DNA of 64,000 nt from Thermodesulfobium acidiphilum (GTDB taxonomy: Bacteria; Thermodesulfobiota; Thermodesulfobiia; Thermodesulfobiales; Thermodesulfobiaceae). The DNA is taken from the NCBI RefSeq assembly GCF_003057965.1, contig NZ_CP020921.1, positions 1,065,001-1,129,000 on the forward strand. The letters are read 5' to 3'. The notes below the pieces were generated by a model that did not search any database, was not told the DNA's origin, and saw only the letters and a program-made list of their open reading frames with translations. Below are positions 1 through 8,494 of this stretch, piece by piece (the first letter of the stretch is position 1; each line of letters opens with the position of its first letter). The translations under genes and the position numbers were made by a program.

Positions 1-53
1 TTTTGGGAAAAATATTCAAGTGATACTTTCAAAATTTTATCTTCTATATCCAT
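1..53 (-). CDS. N-terminus of a probable TetR-family regulator (partial)
   Basis: Only the first 17 codons lie in the window; the gene continues past the left edge. They read MDIEDKILKVSLEYFSQ, which has the pattern of the first helix of a TetR-type DNA-binding domain (I-L-x-x-A/S-L-x-x-F). A purine-rich GGAG lies just two bases before the ATG, so the exact start is uncertain. A dyad with TGAC/GTCA arms lies just upstream, as expected for an autoregulated TetR gene. The family call rests on very few residues. Confidence 0.4.
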   Translation of the reverse strand, partial: MDIEDKILKVSLEYFSQ

Positions 54-64
54 ATCTCCACACT

Positions 65-80
65 ATGACCAATCAGTCAT
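65..80. promoter_or_regulatory. Possible TetR-type operator (inverted repeat)
   Basis: The 16-base sequence has perfect ATGAC/GTCAT arms around a 6-base centre. It sits 12 bases upstream of the probable TetR-family start, where an autoregulatory operator would be expected. The size and TGAC half-sites resemble many TetR-family operators. Function is inferred from position only. Confidence 0.35.
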
Positions 81-335
81 TTTTTAAATTTTAACCTACA
101 AAATTTGTTTTGTAAATATCACATTATATTCAATTGTTTAAAAATATTATATTTATATAATATTAACATAAATGAATACATTTTAGGCTAAAATTAATTT
201 TGCTTTTATATTTGAAATTTTACAAAAACTTAAATACAAAAATTACTTTAAATTAGCTAAAAATTATTTTCAATTTTAGCATAAATTACTAAAATCAGGT
301 TATTTTAAAAAATATAACTAACATCATTGAAACAA
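81..335. other. AT-rich intergenic stretch
   Basis: Very AT-rich sequence between the divergent partial regulator and the tRNA-Leu promoter. It has many stops in all frames, and no hairpin with a U-run, RNA gene or credible small gene was seen. Confidence 0.6.
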
Positions 336-364
336 TTGACAGCATCCTTTAAATATTGTAATTT
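336..364 (+). promoter_or_regulatory. Sigma70-type promoter of tRNA-Leu(CAG)
   Basis: A perfect -35 TTGACA (336-341), a 17-base spacer and a -10-like TAATTT (359-364) place transcription start near 371-373. That is directly at the 5' end of the tRNA at 374. Confidence 0.65.
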
Positions 365-373
365 AGGAATAAA

Positions 374-460
<87 letters not shown>

Positions 461-488
461 AGAATTCCTATAAAAAATGAGGTAAGGA

Positions 489-776
489 ATGGCTATACAT
501 ATTAGTGCTGATGCAAAATCTTATATTGCTAAAAATGGAAATACAATATACTTTGATGACTATCCTACAATTGGAACCTGTGTAGGAGATATTAAATTTC
601 CTCCATCAGTTAAATTGGGTACTCCTAAAGACTCCTCAAAGTTTGAAGTTACAAAAATAGACACGGTAATTATATATCTTCCAAAAGATATTCAGTATAA
701 TCGAGATTTGACGATTAAGCTTAAAAAAACTTTGGGCAAATATCAACTGGTAATCGACGGTTGGAAATACGTTTGA
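489..776 (+). CDS. Small conserved-type protein of unknown function, HesB-like/CC-Se-like pattern
   Basis: This 95-residue cytoplasmic protein has no signal peptide or membrane segment. The start has a good ribosome site (GAGGTAAGG just before the ATG). It opens like HesB/IscA-fold proteins (isoleucine-rich strand, then DAKSYIAKNGN). Its middle (PPSVKLGTPKD, then IYLPKDI) resembles the small 'CC/Se motif' (seleno)protein family, which normally has Cys-Cys or Cys-Sec. Here the corresponding place seems to be GTCVGD, with one cysteine only. It lies between two tRNA-Leu genes and its stop codon overlaps the -35 box of the second. I do not recognise it with certainty and assign no function; the family link is a resemblance from memory. 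Confidence 0.6.
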   Translation: MAIHISADAKSYIAKNGNTIYFDDYPTIGTCVGDIKFPPSVKLGTPKDSSKFEVTKIDTVIIYLPKDIQYNRDLTIKLKKTLGKYQLVIDGWKYV

Positions 777-801
777 CTTTTCAAATTTTTTGTTATATAT
801 T
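773..801 (+). promoter_or_regulatory. Sigma70-type promoter of tRNA-Leu(CAA)
   Basis: TTGACT (773-778), a 17-base spacer and TATATT (796-801) predict a start near 808, leaving a short leader before the tRNA at 817. The -35 box overlaps the stop codon of the small upstream gene. Confidence 0.6.
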
Positions 802-816
802 TTCTCTAACATCAAC

Positions 817-903
817 GCCGAGGTGGTGAAATTGGCAGACGCGCTGGACTCAAAATCCAGTATCCTCACGGATGTGTGGGTTCGAGTCCCACCCTCGGCA
901 CCA
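817..903 (+). tRNA. tRNA-Leu (anticodon CAA)
   Basis: The 87-base class II tRNA has acceptor stem GCCGAGG/CCTCGGC, anticodon stem CTGGA/TCCAG with loop CTCAAAA (anticodon CAA), a long variable arm and an encoded CCA. It decodes UUG. Its acceptor and T arms are nearly the same as those of the upstream tRNA-Leu, suggesting an old duplication. Confidence 0.95.
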
Positions 904-913
904 ATTTTTAATT

Positions 914-3900
914 CTATGATTTTATCAATTCTTCAAATTTTTCCTCTGGCATAGGTTTTGCCAAAAGAAAGCCTTGAACGTACTCGCATCCTAATTCTTC
1001 CAATATTTTTAGTTGATCTAAAGTCTCTACTCCTTCAGCAATAGTTTTTAGATTAAGTCTCTTGTTCAAAAATATTATGCTCTCAACAATCGATTTTGCC
1101 CTAATATCCTTTTCTATATTATTTAGAAACGATTTATCGATTTTCAAGGAATCAAGCTTAAGCCTGTAAAGATAGTTAAAAGAAGAAAAACCAGTACCAA
1201 AATCATCCAAAGATATAGAAATACCTTCTCTATCGAATTTCTTTAGCATAATTAAGCAGCGCTCAAAATCCTCAACAAATGTTCTTTCAACGAGTTCTAT
1301 ACCAAACATTCTTCTGCGAACTTCATACTTTTTAATGGTATAAATTACATATTTCCTAAAATTTTCATCTTTAAAACTTCGTTCAGATAGATTTATTGAG
1401 ATTGGCACTATATTTTTCTCTCTTTTTTCCCAATCCATTAATTTATTGCAAACGTTGTCAACTACAAACCTCTCAACGTCACTTATTCGGCCCATTTCTT
1501 CTAATATAGGAATAAATTCCATAGGCAAAATCACTTGACCATTATTTTTCCATCTAAGTAGCGCCTCTGCACCAACTATACTTTTGTCCTTTATCGAAAA
1601 TATTGGCTGATAATAAAGAATAAATTCTTTATTAATAATAGCTCTCTCTAATCTTGACTTCAGATCAAGTTTCATCCTTGCTCTTTGCTCAAAATCTTTC
1701 TTATAAAACCCTATTTTTCTATCTTTACTGCCTTTAATGCTAGCCAATCCAATATTAGCTCTTTCAAGAAGAGTTTGTGCATTTTCGCCATCATTTGGGA
1801 AAAAACTAACTCCGTAGTTAAAGAAAACTAAGATCTCATTTCTTTTTGAAATTTCATAAGGTTTCTCAAGGGCCAGATTAAGCTTTGAAATTATATTTAA
1901 AACATCTTCTAAAGTCGCAATATCTTTTAATAAAACAACAAACATATCTGACTCTAATTTTCCTATTAAATCATATTCTCTTAGAGTTTTCTTGATTCTA
2001 TCAGCTATTTCACATAAAATTAAATCCCCTGCATAAAATCCATAAGCTTGATTTATTGAAGAAAAACCAATTGGGTTTATTATACAAACGCTAGCAAGCT
2101 TTTTCTCATATTTTGCAATACTAATAAATTCATTGGCACTTTCAATAAATTTATTTCTGTTTAATAGACTCGTTAAAGGATCGTAGTCCTTTAATCTTTT
2201 TAAACTATCCTCAAGAGATTTTGCCTGAGTAATATCTTTGCCTACTGCAATATAAAATCTTATTTCACCTCTGATCAGAAATGGTGTAATTGTAGTATAA
2301 CTGTAAACCCTTTCACCAGATTTAGATTTATAGATAAAAAGATCAGCAAATCTTTGGCCATTTCTAATAGTTCTATAAAACCTTCTTGCAAATCCCAGGC
2401 CCTGTGATCTTGAAGATATGATTGAATGATGCTTACCTATCAGCTCATCTTTGGTATACCCAAATATCTTCTGAGTGTTGTCGTTTACATAAACTATTTT
2501 AAAGTTTTTATCCGTAATCATCACAAAATCGCTTCCAGAGTTAAGGGCAGTAGAAGTCATAGCATTAAATCTTTCCATTTCAATCTTTCCTAAAGCAAAA
2601 CTTATATCAGTACCTATTTCATTTAAAAGTCTTAATATATCTGGAGTAAAAAAATCTTTTTTAGCAGAACAACAAAATATTGAACCAATAACTTTATTAT
2701 TTTTAAAAATTGGTATTGAAGCAGAAGAACTCAAAAAACCATAACATTTAAATTTTTCCTTGATTTCTTCAGTTTTTAAAGAGATGGTCAGATCATTATA
2801 ATAAATAATTTCTTTATTTTGTATAGAAATTGCACTAATAAAACCCTTTTCTATTAAAATAGATAATTCTTCTTTATAACTTTCTTCAATAAACTTCAAA
2901 AAGTCATCATATTGATTATCTAAACCATCTTCTTGATAATAGAAACTATGGATCTTTAACTTGTTTTCCTCATCAATTATAACAAAGAAAACAATTGAAA
3001 ACCCTGCATCTTTTACTAAGATTTCATTAACCGTTTGATACAAATCTCTGATAGAGTCAGTTCTAATAATCAGTTGATTTATATCTGAAAGAGTTATATA
3101 TAATCTTGTTAGCTCTGATATCCTTTCTTGTTGAAGCTTTTCCTTAGTAATATCCCTTGAAAGTTCCACAAATCTATAAACTTTGTTGTCAAAGAAAACA
3201 GGAATAAAGATTGTATCCAGGTAAAATATATTTTTATTTTTAGTCTGTCTTATAAGTTCACACTCACATCTTTCTCCCCGAGAAATCCTATCAAACAGTT
3301 CTTTACAAAAATCCTCCGGATAAAAATCAGGAATAAACATTGATAATTTATTCCCCACGACCTCATCTACACTATAGCCAGAAATTCTTTCAACAGCTTT
3401 ATTCACGTGCAAAATTGTCCCAGTTTCATCTGCTATTAGAAACCATTCTGGAGACTCTTTTATCGCTTCACTAAGTAGTTTTATATTCTTCTCCTTATCA
3501 ATTTTTTCTAAAGCAAAGGAGATATCACTCTTTATTTCATCAAGAATTTCCATATATTCTTCACTGAACAAATCTGGCGTCCTGGAATATATTACTAATA
3601 CAAATTCAACTTTACCGCTTTTATATAGGGGTATGGAACAAGCAGAACGAATGCCATGTTTTTTGTAATATGTTACCCATGGTTTCATTGATTCAGACTC
3701 TAAGGTATCAGAAACCAGAAAAACCTTTCCTGTTCTATAGGCATTTCCTACTGTTCCTCTGTCCTCAGGAATTCTTTCATCAACTGAAATGGTAACCTTT
3801 TTAAAGTCCTCCACAAGAATCTCAGGAGTATTCTTCGCAAAAAACTTCAATCTAAAAAGTTTGTTAGAATCTATGTCACCAAGAAAGGCACCTACATAAT

Positions 3901-4393
3901 TGAGTTTATCAACTAACAAATCACACAAAGATTGAAAAAGCTTATTTTCCCTGTCTGTTTTTATAATAAGCCTATTAATTTCTTTTATCGTGTAAAAAAT
4001 TGCTTCAAGATTTTTTTCTTTAGATATTATCTCTATTACGCCACCAATTTCAACAAACCTTTCGTCCCTGGATAAAATTATCATATTAATTTTAAGCCAT
4101 ATATAATTTCCATCATTAGTTTTAAAACGCAATTTACACTGCGAATTCTCTCCTATCCCTAAAGATAAAAAATTTTCAAAAAATTTCATCCTATCATCTG
4201 GATGCACATTTTCTACAAAAAGATTGTTTTCGACTAATCTTTCACTACTAAACCCGCCTATAGCTTTGTCCTTAAAGTTATCAAAAAAATTTAAGCTATA
4301 TATTATTGGACTTCTGTTTTTAACGATAAACCTAGAAGTAAAAGCAACTCCTGAAAGACTATTAATAATCGATAAAAAAATATTATTATCCAT
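914..4393 (-). CDS. PAS/GAF sensor with degenerate GGDEF and intact EAL domain (probable c-di-GMP phosphodiesterase)
   Basis: The 1159-residue cytoplasmic signalling protein has no clear membrane segment. Domain order: PAS (about 20-130), GAF (about 150-300), PAS (about 310-420), GAF (about 440-600), PAS (about 610-735), GGDEF-type (about 745-895) and EAL (about 915-1159). The GGDEF active-site loop near residue 814 reads ESDMF, so diguanylate cyclase activity is unlikely. The EAL domain keeps GAEALLRW near 943, the DDFGTGFSS loop, KIDKSF and the IAEGVET segment. It is therefore predicted to hydrolyse c-di-GMP, with the GGDEF remnant possibly binding GTP. The region before the ATG has no strong Shine-Dalgarno, so expression may be low. 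It stands alone between tRNA-Leu and thrS. Confidence 0.9.
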   Translation of the reverse strand: MDNNIFLSIINSLSGVAFTSRFIVKNRSPIIYSLNFFDNFKDKAIGGFSSERLVENNLFVENVHPDDRMKFFENFLSLGIGENSQCKLRFKTNDGNYIWLKINMIILSRDERFVEIGGVIEIISKEKNLEAIFYTIKEINRLIIKTDRENKLFQSLCDLLVDKLNYVGAFLGDIDSNKLFRLKFFAKNTPEILVEDFKKVTISVDERIPEDRGTVGNAYRTGKVFLVSDTLESESMKPWVTYYKKHGIRSACSIPLYKSGKVEFVLVIYSRTPDLFSEEYMEILDEIKSDISFALEKIDKEKNIKLLSEAIKESPEWFLIADETGTILHVNKAVERISGYSVDEVVGNKLSMFIPDFYPEDFCKELFDRISRGERCECELIRQTKNKNIFYLDTIFIPVFFDNKVYRFVELSRDITKEKLQQERISELTRLYITLSDINQLIIRTDSIRDLYQTVNEILVKDAGFSIVFFVIIDEENKLKIHSFYYQEDGLDNQYDDFLKFIEESYKEELSILIEKGFISAISIQNKEIIYYNDLTISLKTEEIKEKFKCYGFLSSSASIPIFKNNKVIGSIFCCSAKKDFFTPDILRLLNEIGTDISFALGKIEMERFNAMTSTALNSGSDFVMITDKNFKIVYVNDNTQKIFGYTKDELIGKHHSIISSRSQGLGFARRFYRTIRNGQRFADLFIYKSKSGERVYSYTTITPFLIRGEIRFYIAVGKDITQAKSLEDSLKRLKDYDPLTSLLNRNKFIESANEFISIAKYEKKLASVCIINPIGFSSINQAYGFYAGDLILCEIADRIKKTLREYDLIGKLESDMFVVLLKDIATLEDVLNIISKLNLALEKPYEISKRNEILVFFNYGVSFFPNDGENAQTLLERANIGLASIKGSKDRKIGFYKKDFEQRARMKLDLKSRLERAIINKEFILYYQPIFSIKDKSIVGAEALLRWKNNGQVILPMEFIPILEEMGRISDVERFVVDNVCNKLMDWEKREKNIVPISINLSERSFKDENFRKYVIYTIKKYEVRRRMFGIELVERTFVEDFERCLIMLKKFDREGISISLDDFGTGFSSFNYLYRLKLDSLKIDKSFLNNIEKDIRAKSIVESIIFLNKRLNLKTIAEGVETLDQLKILEELGCEYVQGFLLAKPMPEEKFEELIKS

Positions 4394-4437
4394 ATTAAAT
4401 GCTTAATTTCATTGTTTTCCTCTATGAATCATTTATA

Positions 4438-6258
4438 TTAATTACCAGAAGGAATTCTTGCTTCATTAGATAGTCTCTTTATGAATTCTTCTATGCTTAT
4501 TTGTCCTTCATCGTTCATGCCTCTTGTTCTAAGCGATACTAACTTAGCCTCATATTCTTTTTTCCCTATTACCAATATATACGGAATCCTATTTAGTTCC
4601 GCATCTCTTATTCTATATTTCAAGGTTTCATTCCTTTTATCAATTTTAGCTCTATAACCCTCGTCAGACAGCCTTTTTCTAACCTGAGAAGAATATTCTA
4701 ATAGTTCTGGGTCTTCTTTAACCGGTATAATCATTATTTGTATAGGAGAAAGCCATGCTGGGAACATTCCTGCGTAATTTTCTATTAGAGCTCCGAGAAA
4801 TCTTTCCATACTTCCAACTACAGTTCTGTGAATCATCACAGGTCTTTTTTTAGTGCCATCTTTATCAGCATATTCAAGATTAAACCTTTCTGGGAGTGCA
4901 AAATCTACCTGAATAGTTGGACCAGTCCACTTTCGCCCGAGTGCATCTATTAACTCTACCTGAATCTTTGGCCCATAAAACGCACCGTCTCCTTCAATTA
5001 TTTCGAACTCAATGTTTTTTTGTTTTAGAGCACTAATCAATGAATTCGTAGCAAGATTCCATTGCTCATCAGTACCTATTGAACCATCAGGCCTAGTACC
5101 TACCGACACTACATATTTGAAGCCAAAAAGTTCCATCATATCTTTTGCAAAATTAAGAACTCCTATTATTTCATCCTGAAGCTGTTCATCTGTACAAAAT
5201 ATATGCGCATCATCCTGGGTAAAACCTCTAACTCTCAAAAGACCATGTAACGCTCCCGATCTCTCAAATCTATACACTGTTCCAAGTTCAAAAAATCTTA
5301 TAGGCAAATCCCTATAACTTCTTGTTTTAGAATTATATATCATCATATGACCAGGGCAATTCATAGGCTTTACTGCATACTCCTGACCATCATTTTCAAA
5401 TATATACATATTTTCTTTATAAAAATCAAAATGCCCTGAAATTTTCCAAATCTTTAAATTCATCATATGAGGAGTATAAACTATTTCATAGCCCCTCTTA
5501 ACGTGCTCCTTTCTTAAATAGTCTTCAATAATAGTCCTAATAACTCCTCCATTTGGATGCCATAGGATAAGTCCAGCACCCACTTCATCAGCCATGCTAT
5601 AAAGATCAAGCTCTTTACCCAATTTTCTATGATCTCTTTTATGTACTTCTTCCAGCCAATTAAGGTAATTTTTTAACTCTTCTTCTGTCCAAAATGCAGT
5701 TCCATATATTCTCTGAAGCATCTCCCTTTTTTCATCACCCCTCCAGTATGCCCCCGCTACATTTAGTAATTTAAAATGTTTTATCTGACCGGTAGAAGAG
5801 AGATGAGGCCCTCTACATAGATCTACAAAGTTACCCTGTTTATATATACATACTTCATCATCAGGAATGTCATTTATTAACTCTAACTTATAATCTTCTT
5901 TAAGATCAGCAAACAATCTAATCACATCTTCTTTCTTAAGGCATATCTTTGTAATTTCAAGATCTCTTTTTGAAATCTCCTTCATCTTTTTTTCAATTAT
6001 CTCAAGGTCTTCAGGCGTAAAAGGTTCCTTTCTATATATGTCATAATAAAAACCATTTTCTATAGAAGGGCCGATTGCAAGCTTTGTTTCAGGAAAGAGT
6101 TCTTTTACAGCCTGAGCCAGTAGGTGAGCTGCTGAATGTCTTAAAACGTCCAAAGATTCTTTATCCTTATCAGTAATCGGTTTTAAAGGCTTGCCTTCCT
6201 CAAAATCCCTATAATCAACAAGCTTATCGTTGTCTAAATAACAAATAATTTGAGACAT
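4438..6258 (-). CDS. thrS: Threonine--tRNA ligase lacking the usual N-terminal TGS domain
   Basis: This class II synthetase of about 606 residues charges tRNA-Thr. The editing domain starts early with LRHSAAHLLAQAV (about residue 41) and continues through the ENGFYYD region. The catalytic core has the MNCPGH segment, the RFFELGTVYRFERSG motif 2 region and a motif 3-like arginine region, and ends with an anticodon-binding domain. Standard bacterial enzymes carry a TGS domain of about 60 residues before the editing domain; only about 40 unrelated residues precede it here. The ATG at 6258 is chosen because GGAGG lies five bases upstream; an in-frame TTG just before it is less likely. Only about 120 bases separate it from tRNA-Val, and no T-box leader was seen. 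Confidence 0.95.
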   Translation of the reverse strand: MSQIICYLDNDKLVDYRDFEEGKPLKPITDKDKESLDVLRHSAAHLLAQAVKELFPETKLAIGPSIENGFYYDIYRKEPFTPEDLEIIEKKMKEISKRDLEITKICLKKEDVIRLFADLKEDYKLELINDIPDDEVCIYKQGNFVDLCRGPHLSSTGQIKHFKLLNVAGAYWRGDEKREMLQRIYGTAFWTEEELKNYLNWLEEVHKRDHRKLGKELDLYSMADEVGAGLILWHPNGGVIRTIIEDYLRKEHVKRGYEIVYTPHMMNLKIWKISGHFDFYKENMYIFENDGQEYAVKPMNCPGHMMIYNSKTRSYRDLPIRFFELGTVYRFERSGALHGLLRVRGFTQDDAHIFCTDEQLQDEIIGVLNFAKDMMELFGFKYVVSVGTRPDGSIGTDEQWNLATNSLISALKQKNIEFEIIEGDGAFYGPKIQVELIDALGRKWTGPTIQVDFALPERFNLEYADKDGTKKRPVMIHRTVVGSMERFLGALIENYAGMFPAWLSPIQIMIIPVKEDPELLEYSSQVRKRLSDEGYRAKIDKRNETLKYRIRDAELNRIPYILVIGKKEYEAKLVSLRTRGMNDEGQISIEEFIKRLSNEARIPSGN

Positions 6259-6378
6259 CAAAACCTCCAGATAGTGTTATTTGATAGATAATTAAATATA
6301 TCACAAAATCAATTAAAAGTTTATTGATTGAGGCTTCTAAGGATATCAAAGGAAGCTGATTAATGAGGATAACTTGAA

Positions 6379-6454
6379 TGGTGGGCGGTGTAGGAATCGA
6401 ACCTACGACCTCTTGCATGTCAAGCAAGCGTTCCAACCACTGAACTAACCGCCC
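6379..6454 (-). tRNA. tRNA-Val (anticodon GAC)
   Basis: The 76-base tRNA on the minus strand has acceptor stem GGGCGGT/ACCGCCC, anticodon stem CTTGC/GCAAG with loop TTGACAT (anticodon GAC), T-loop TTCGATT and an encoded CCA. It lies upstream of thrS on the same strand. Confidence 0.94.
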
Positions 6455-6540
6455 ATTTAAATAACTGAAATATTATATCATAAAACAAAAAGAGTCAAGC
6501 TGATGGTATTTAGGAATATTATCTTTTATTAAATAATGAT

Positions 6541-7425
6541 TTAGTGTATACTCTTCAAAATTTTCTCGTAAGATTCATTTCTTTTAGAAAATTTATTTGA
6601 ATACATTGATATATCAGCCCTTTTAAAGATATTCTCAAATTCTTCATCCCTGGTATTTCCAATAGAATAACCTATACTAAAATACAAAGGAACGTCAAAT
6701 TTATCCTTCAATTCTAAATAAATCGATTTAACTCTTTCTAGCAAAATTTGCATCAGATTAAAACTTGCATGAGGAATCAGAATTGCAAACTCATCCCCGC
6801 CCACCCTACAAACTATATCACTTTTACGAAAGGTTTTCCTAAGTATTTTGGCCATTCCCTGCAACGCTTTATCTCCCGCCTGATGTCCCAAAGAATCGTT
6901 GATCAGTTTCATTCCATCTACATCAAATACAAATACGCCTACCGGGTCCATTCTTCCATCACTATATTTCTTTATTTCATTTTCAAAATAGTTTCTATTA
7001 TAAAGCCCCGTTAATTCATCATGAAAACTTAAATATTTTAATTTTTCGTTTTGTTGATATATATTTGATAAATCTTGAAAAACACAAAACCCATAAAACT
7101 TTCCATTAATCTCTACTAAATCCGAAACTAATAGAATGTGTTTAAATTCGTGATTTATTCTTCATGTAAACATAAGAGAAGCAGTATTTATCTTTCTCTC
7201 AAATTGTTCAATTAATACTTTTATAATATTATTACTATCTTTGCCAAAAAAGCCTTCATCCAAAGCAATAGAGTAGTGTTTAAAAAACGAAGTAAATTTC
7301 TTGCTTTTCCCAACTATATTAAAACTTTCATCTATTATACATATTGCTAAAGAAGATAAATTGAAAAACAAACATTCTGAACTTCCAAGCAGTTTACAAA
7401 CTTTTTCCTGAAGATTCTTTTCCAC
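6541..7425 (-). pseudogene. PAS-GGDEF diguanylate cyclase interrupted by one in-frame UGA
   Basis: The reading frame starts at a GTG (7425) with AGGAG just upstream. It encodes a PAS-like N-terminal half (residues 1-87), stops at UGA (7164-7162), then continues in the same frame. The downstream part covers the PAS end, the linker FHDELTGLYNRNYFE, and a complete GGDEF domain with an intact GGDEF motif near residue 210. Without the stop it would be about 294 residues, a normal PAS-GGDEF size. There is no frameshift, only the single UGA after LMFT. Possibilities are a recent nonsense mutation or sequencing error, expression as two pieces (an ATG at 6951 lies inside the GGDEF domain), or readthrough. 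Selenocysteine insertion is possible in this genome, but I see no convincing downstream hairpin. Confidence 0.8.
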
Positions 7426-7533
7426 CTTCTCCTCACAAAATCAAAAATAATCTTCGTAAGAATATCATTTTATTATAAGTTTGTCAAATAATTTGACCTT
7501 ATTTAGGATTTTAGGTTCTAACCTCTAAAAAAT

Positions 7534-8427
7534 TTATGAAACTCTTACAAAAAACTGCTGGTTATCTACAAATTCTACCCTTAGCAAGTCTTTATCAAGT
7601 AGATAGCTTATATATGCTAAAACAGAGAGTCTCATCAAAACACTTGTAGCCATATCTTTTATTGATATGTCAAACTTATCATATATAAGATTTAGGAGTT
7701 CTATTTCAGATATTTGCTTAAAACAGACATCAAGGATAAATTCCAAAATTTGATTAATAATTTTTTCGTTTTCATTCAAAATATCATGATAGTTTTCAAA
7801 AAGATCACCATGTGAAGGTATTATTCCTTTAAATTTCGAGTTTTTTAAGTAATTAAGAGTTTGTAAGGTCCCTTTTATGTCCGAGTTAAGAGGTATTTTG
7901 TGCTTGACTAAAAATTCGTAAGAAATAAAAGAATCAGCACAAAAAAGATAATTTTCAAATAAAATCCCAATTTGTCCAAATGAATGTCCCGGAAGCTCAA
8001 CAATTTCAAAATCTATGTTATCAAAGTTTACCCTACCTTGAGAAACAATTCTGTCGACATTAACTTTCTTACCAAGAAAGAATTTTTGATGGAGAATTTT
8101 TGGCGGATTAGCACCACAAAAAAGATATATAGGCTCCCACAGTGGATATTCAAGTATAGATTTAGCAGGCAAAGTTGAAAGCACTTCAGTATTAAGATGT
8201 TTTACAAACCATGAAGCACCCCCAAAATGATCAGCGTGAGCATGAGTAATAACTATTTTTTTAGGAATAATTTTTTCATCATCTAATATCTTAAATGACT
8301 TCTTTGCATTATTGTCATCAATTCCAGCATCAATTAATATAGCTTCCTTTTTTTTGTTTAGTAAGAAACCTATATTCACACTAGACTTTATATATCCTAA
8401 GTGATCATTTATGTAAATTAATTGCAT
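7534..8427 (-). CDS. Metallo-beta-lactamase-fold hydrolase
   Basis: The 297-residue protein has the zinc-binding HAHADH signature after a hydrophobic strand (KIVITHAHADHFGG). Later family motifs are present: PGHSFGQIGI with a metal histidine, the CADSF aspartate strand and PSHGD. It resembles glyoxalase II-like or competence-type MBL hydrolases, but the substrate cannot be told. The C-terminal 70 residues look like a winged-helix-type extension (EIELLNLIYDKF). Start at 8427 because GGAGG lies five bases upstream; the longer frame has no such site. It diverges from rarA, sharing a 67-base promoter region. Confidence 0.85.
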   Translation of the reverse strand: MQLIYINDHLGYIKSSVNIGFLLNKKKEAILIDAGIDDNNAKKSFKILDDEKIIPKKIVITHAHADHFGGASWFVKHLNTEVLSTLPAKSILEYPLWEPIYLFCGANPPKILHQKFFLGKKVNVDRIVSQGRVNFDNIDFEIVELPGHSFGQIGILFENYLFCADSFISYEFLVKHKIPLNSDIKGTLQTLNYLKNSKFKGIIPSHGDLFENYHDILNENEKIINQILEFILDVCFKQISEIELLNLIYDKFDISIKDMATSVLMRLSVLAYISYLLDKDLLRVEFVDNQQFFVRVS

Positions 8428-8494
8428 AATTACCTCCATCAAAAATAAGTGAAATATTAAGCAAATTATAACTTTGTTTTGATAAAATAAAAAT

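Noticed and set aside
6259-6378. T-box leader upstream of thrS
   Set aside because: Only about 120 bases separate thrS from tRNA-Val, with no TGGNACCGCG-like T-box core and no terminator/antiterminator pair.
7162-7164. Selenocysteine at the UGA inside the PAS-GGDEF gene
   Set aside because: No redox role is expected at that PAS position and no stable GU-loop hairpin follows within the usual distance. It is kept as an open possibility only; a nonsense mutation is the default.
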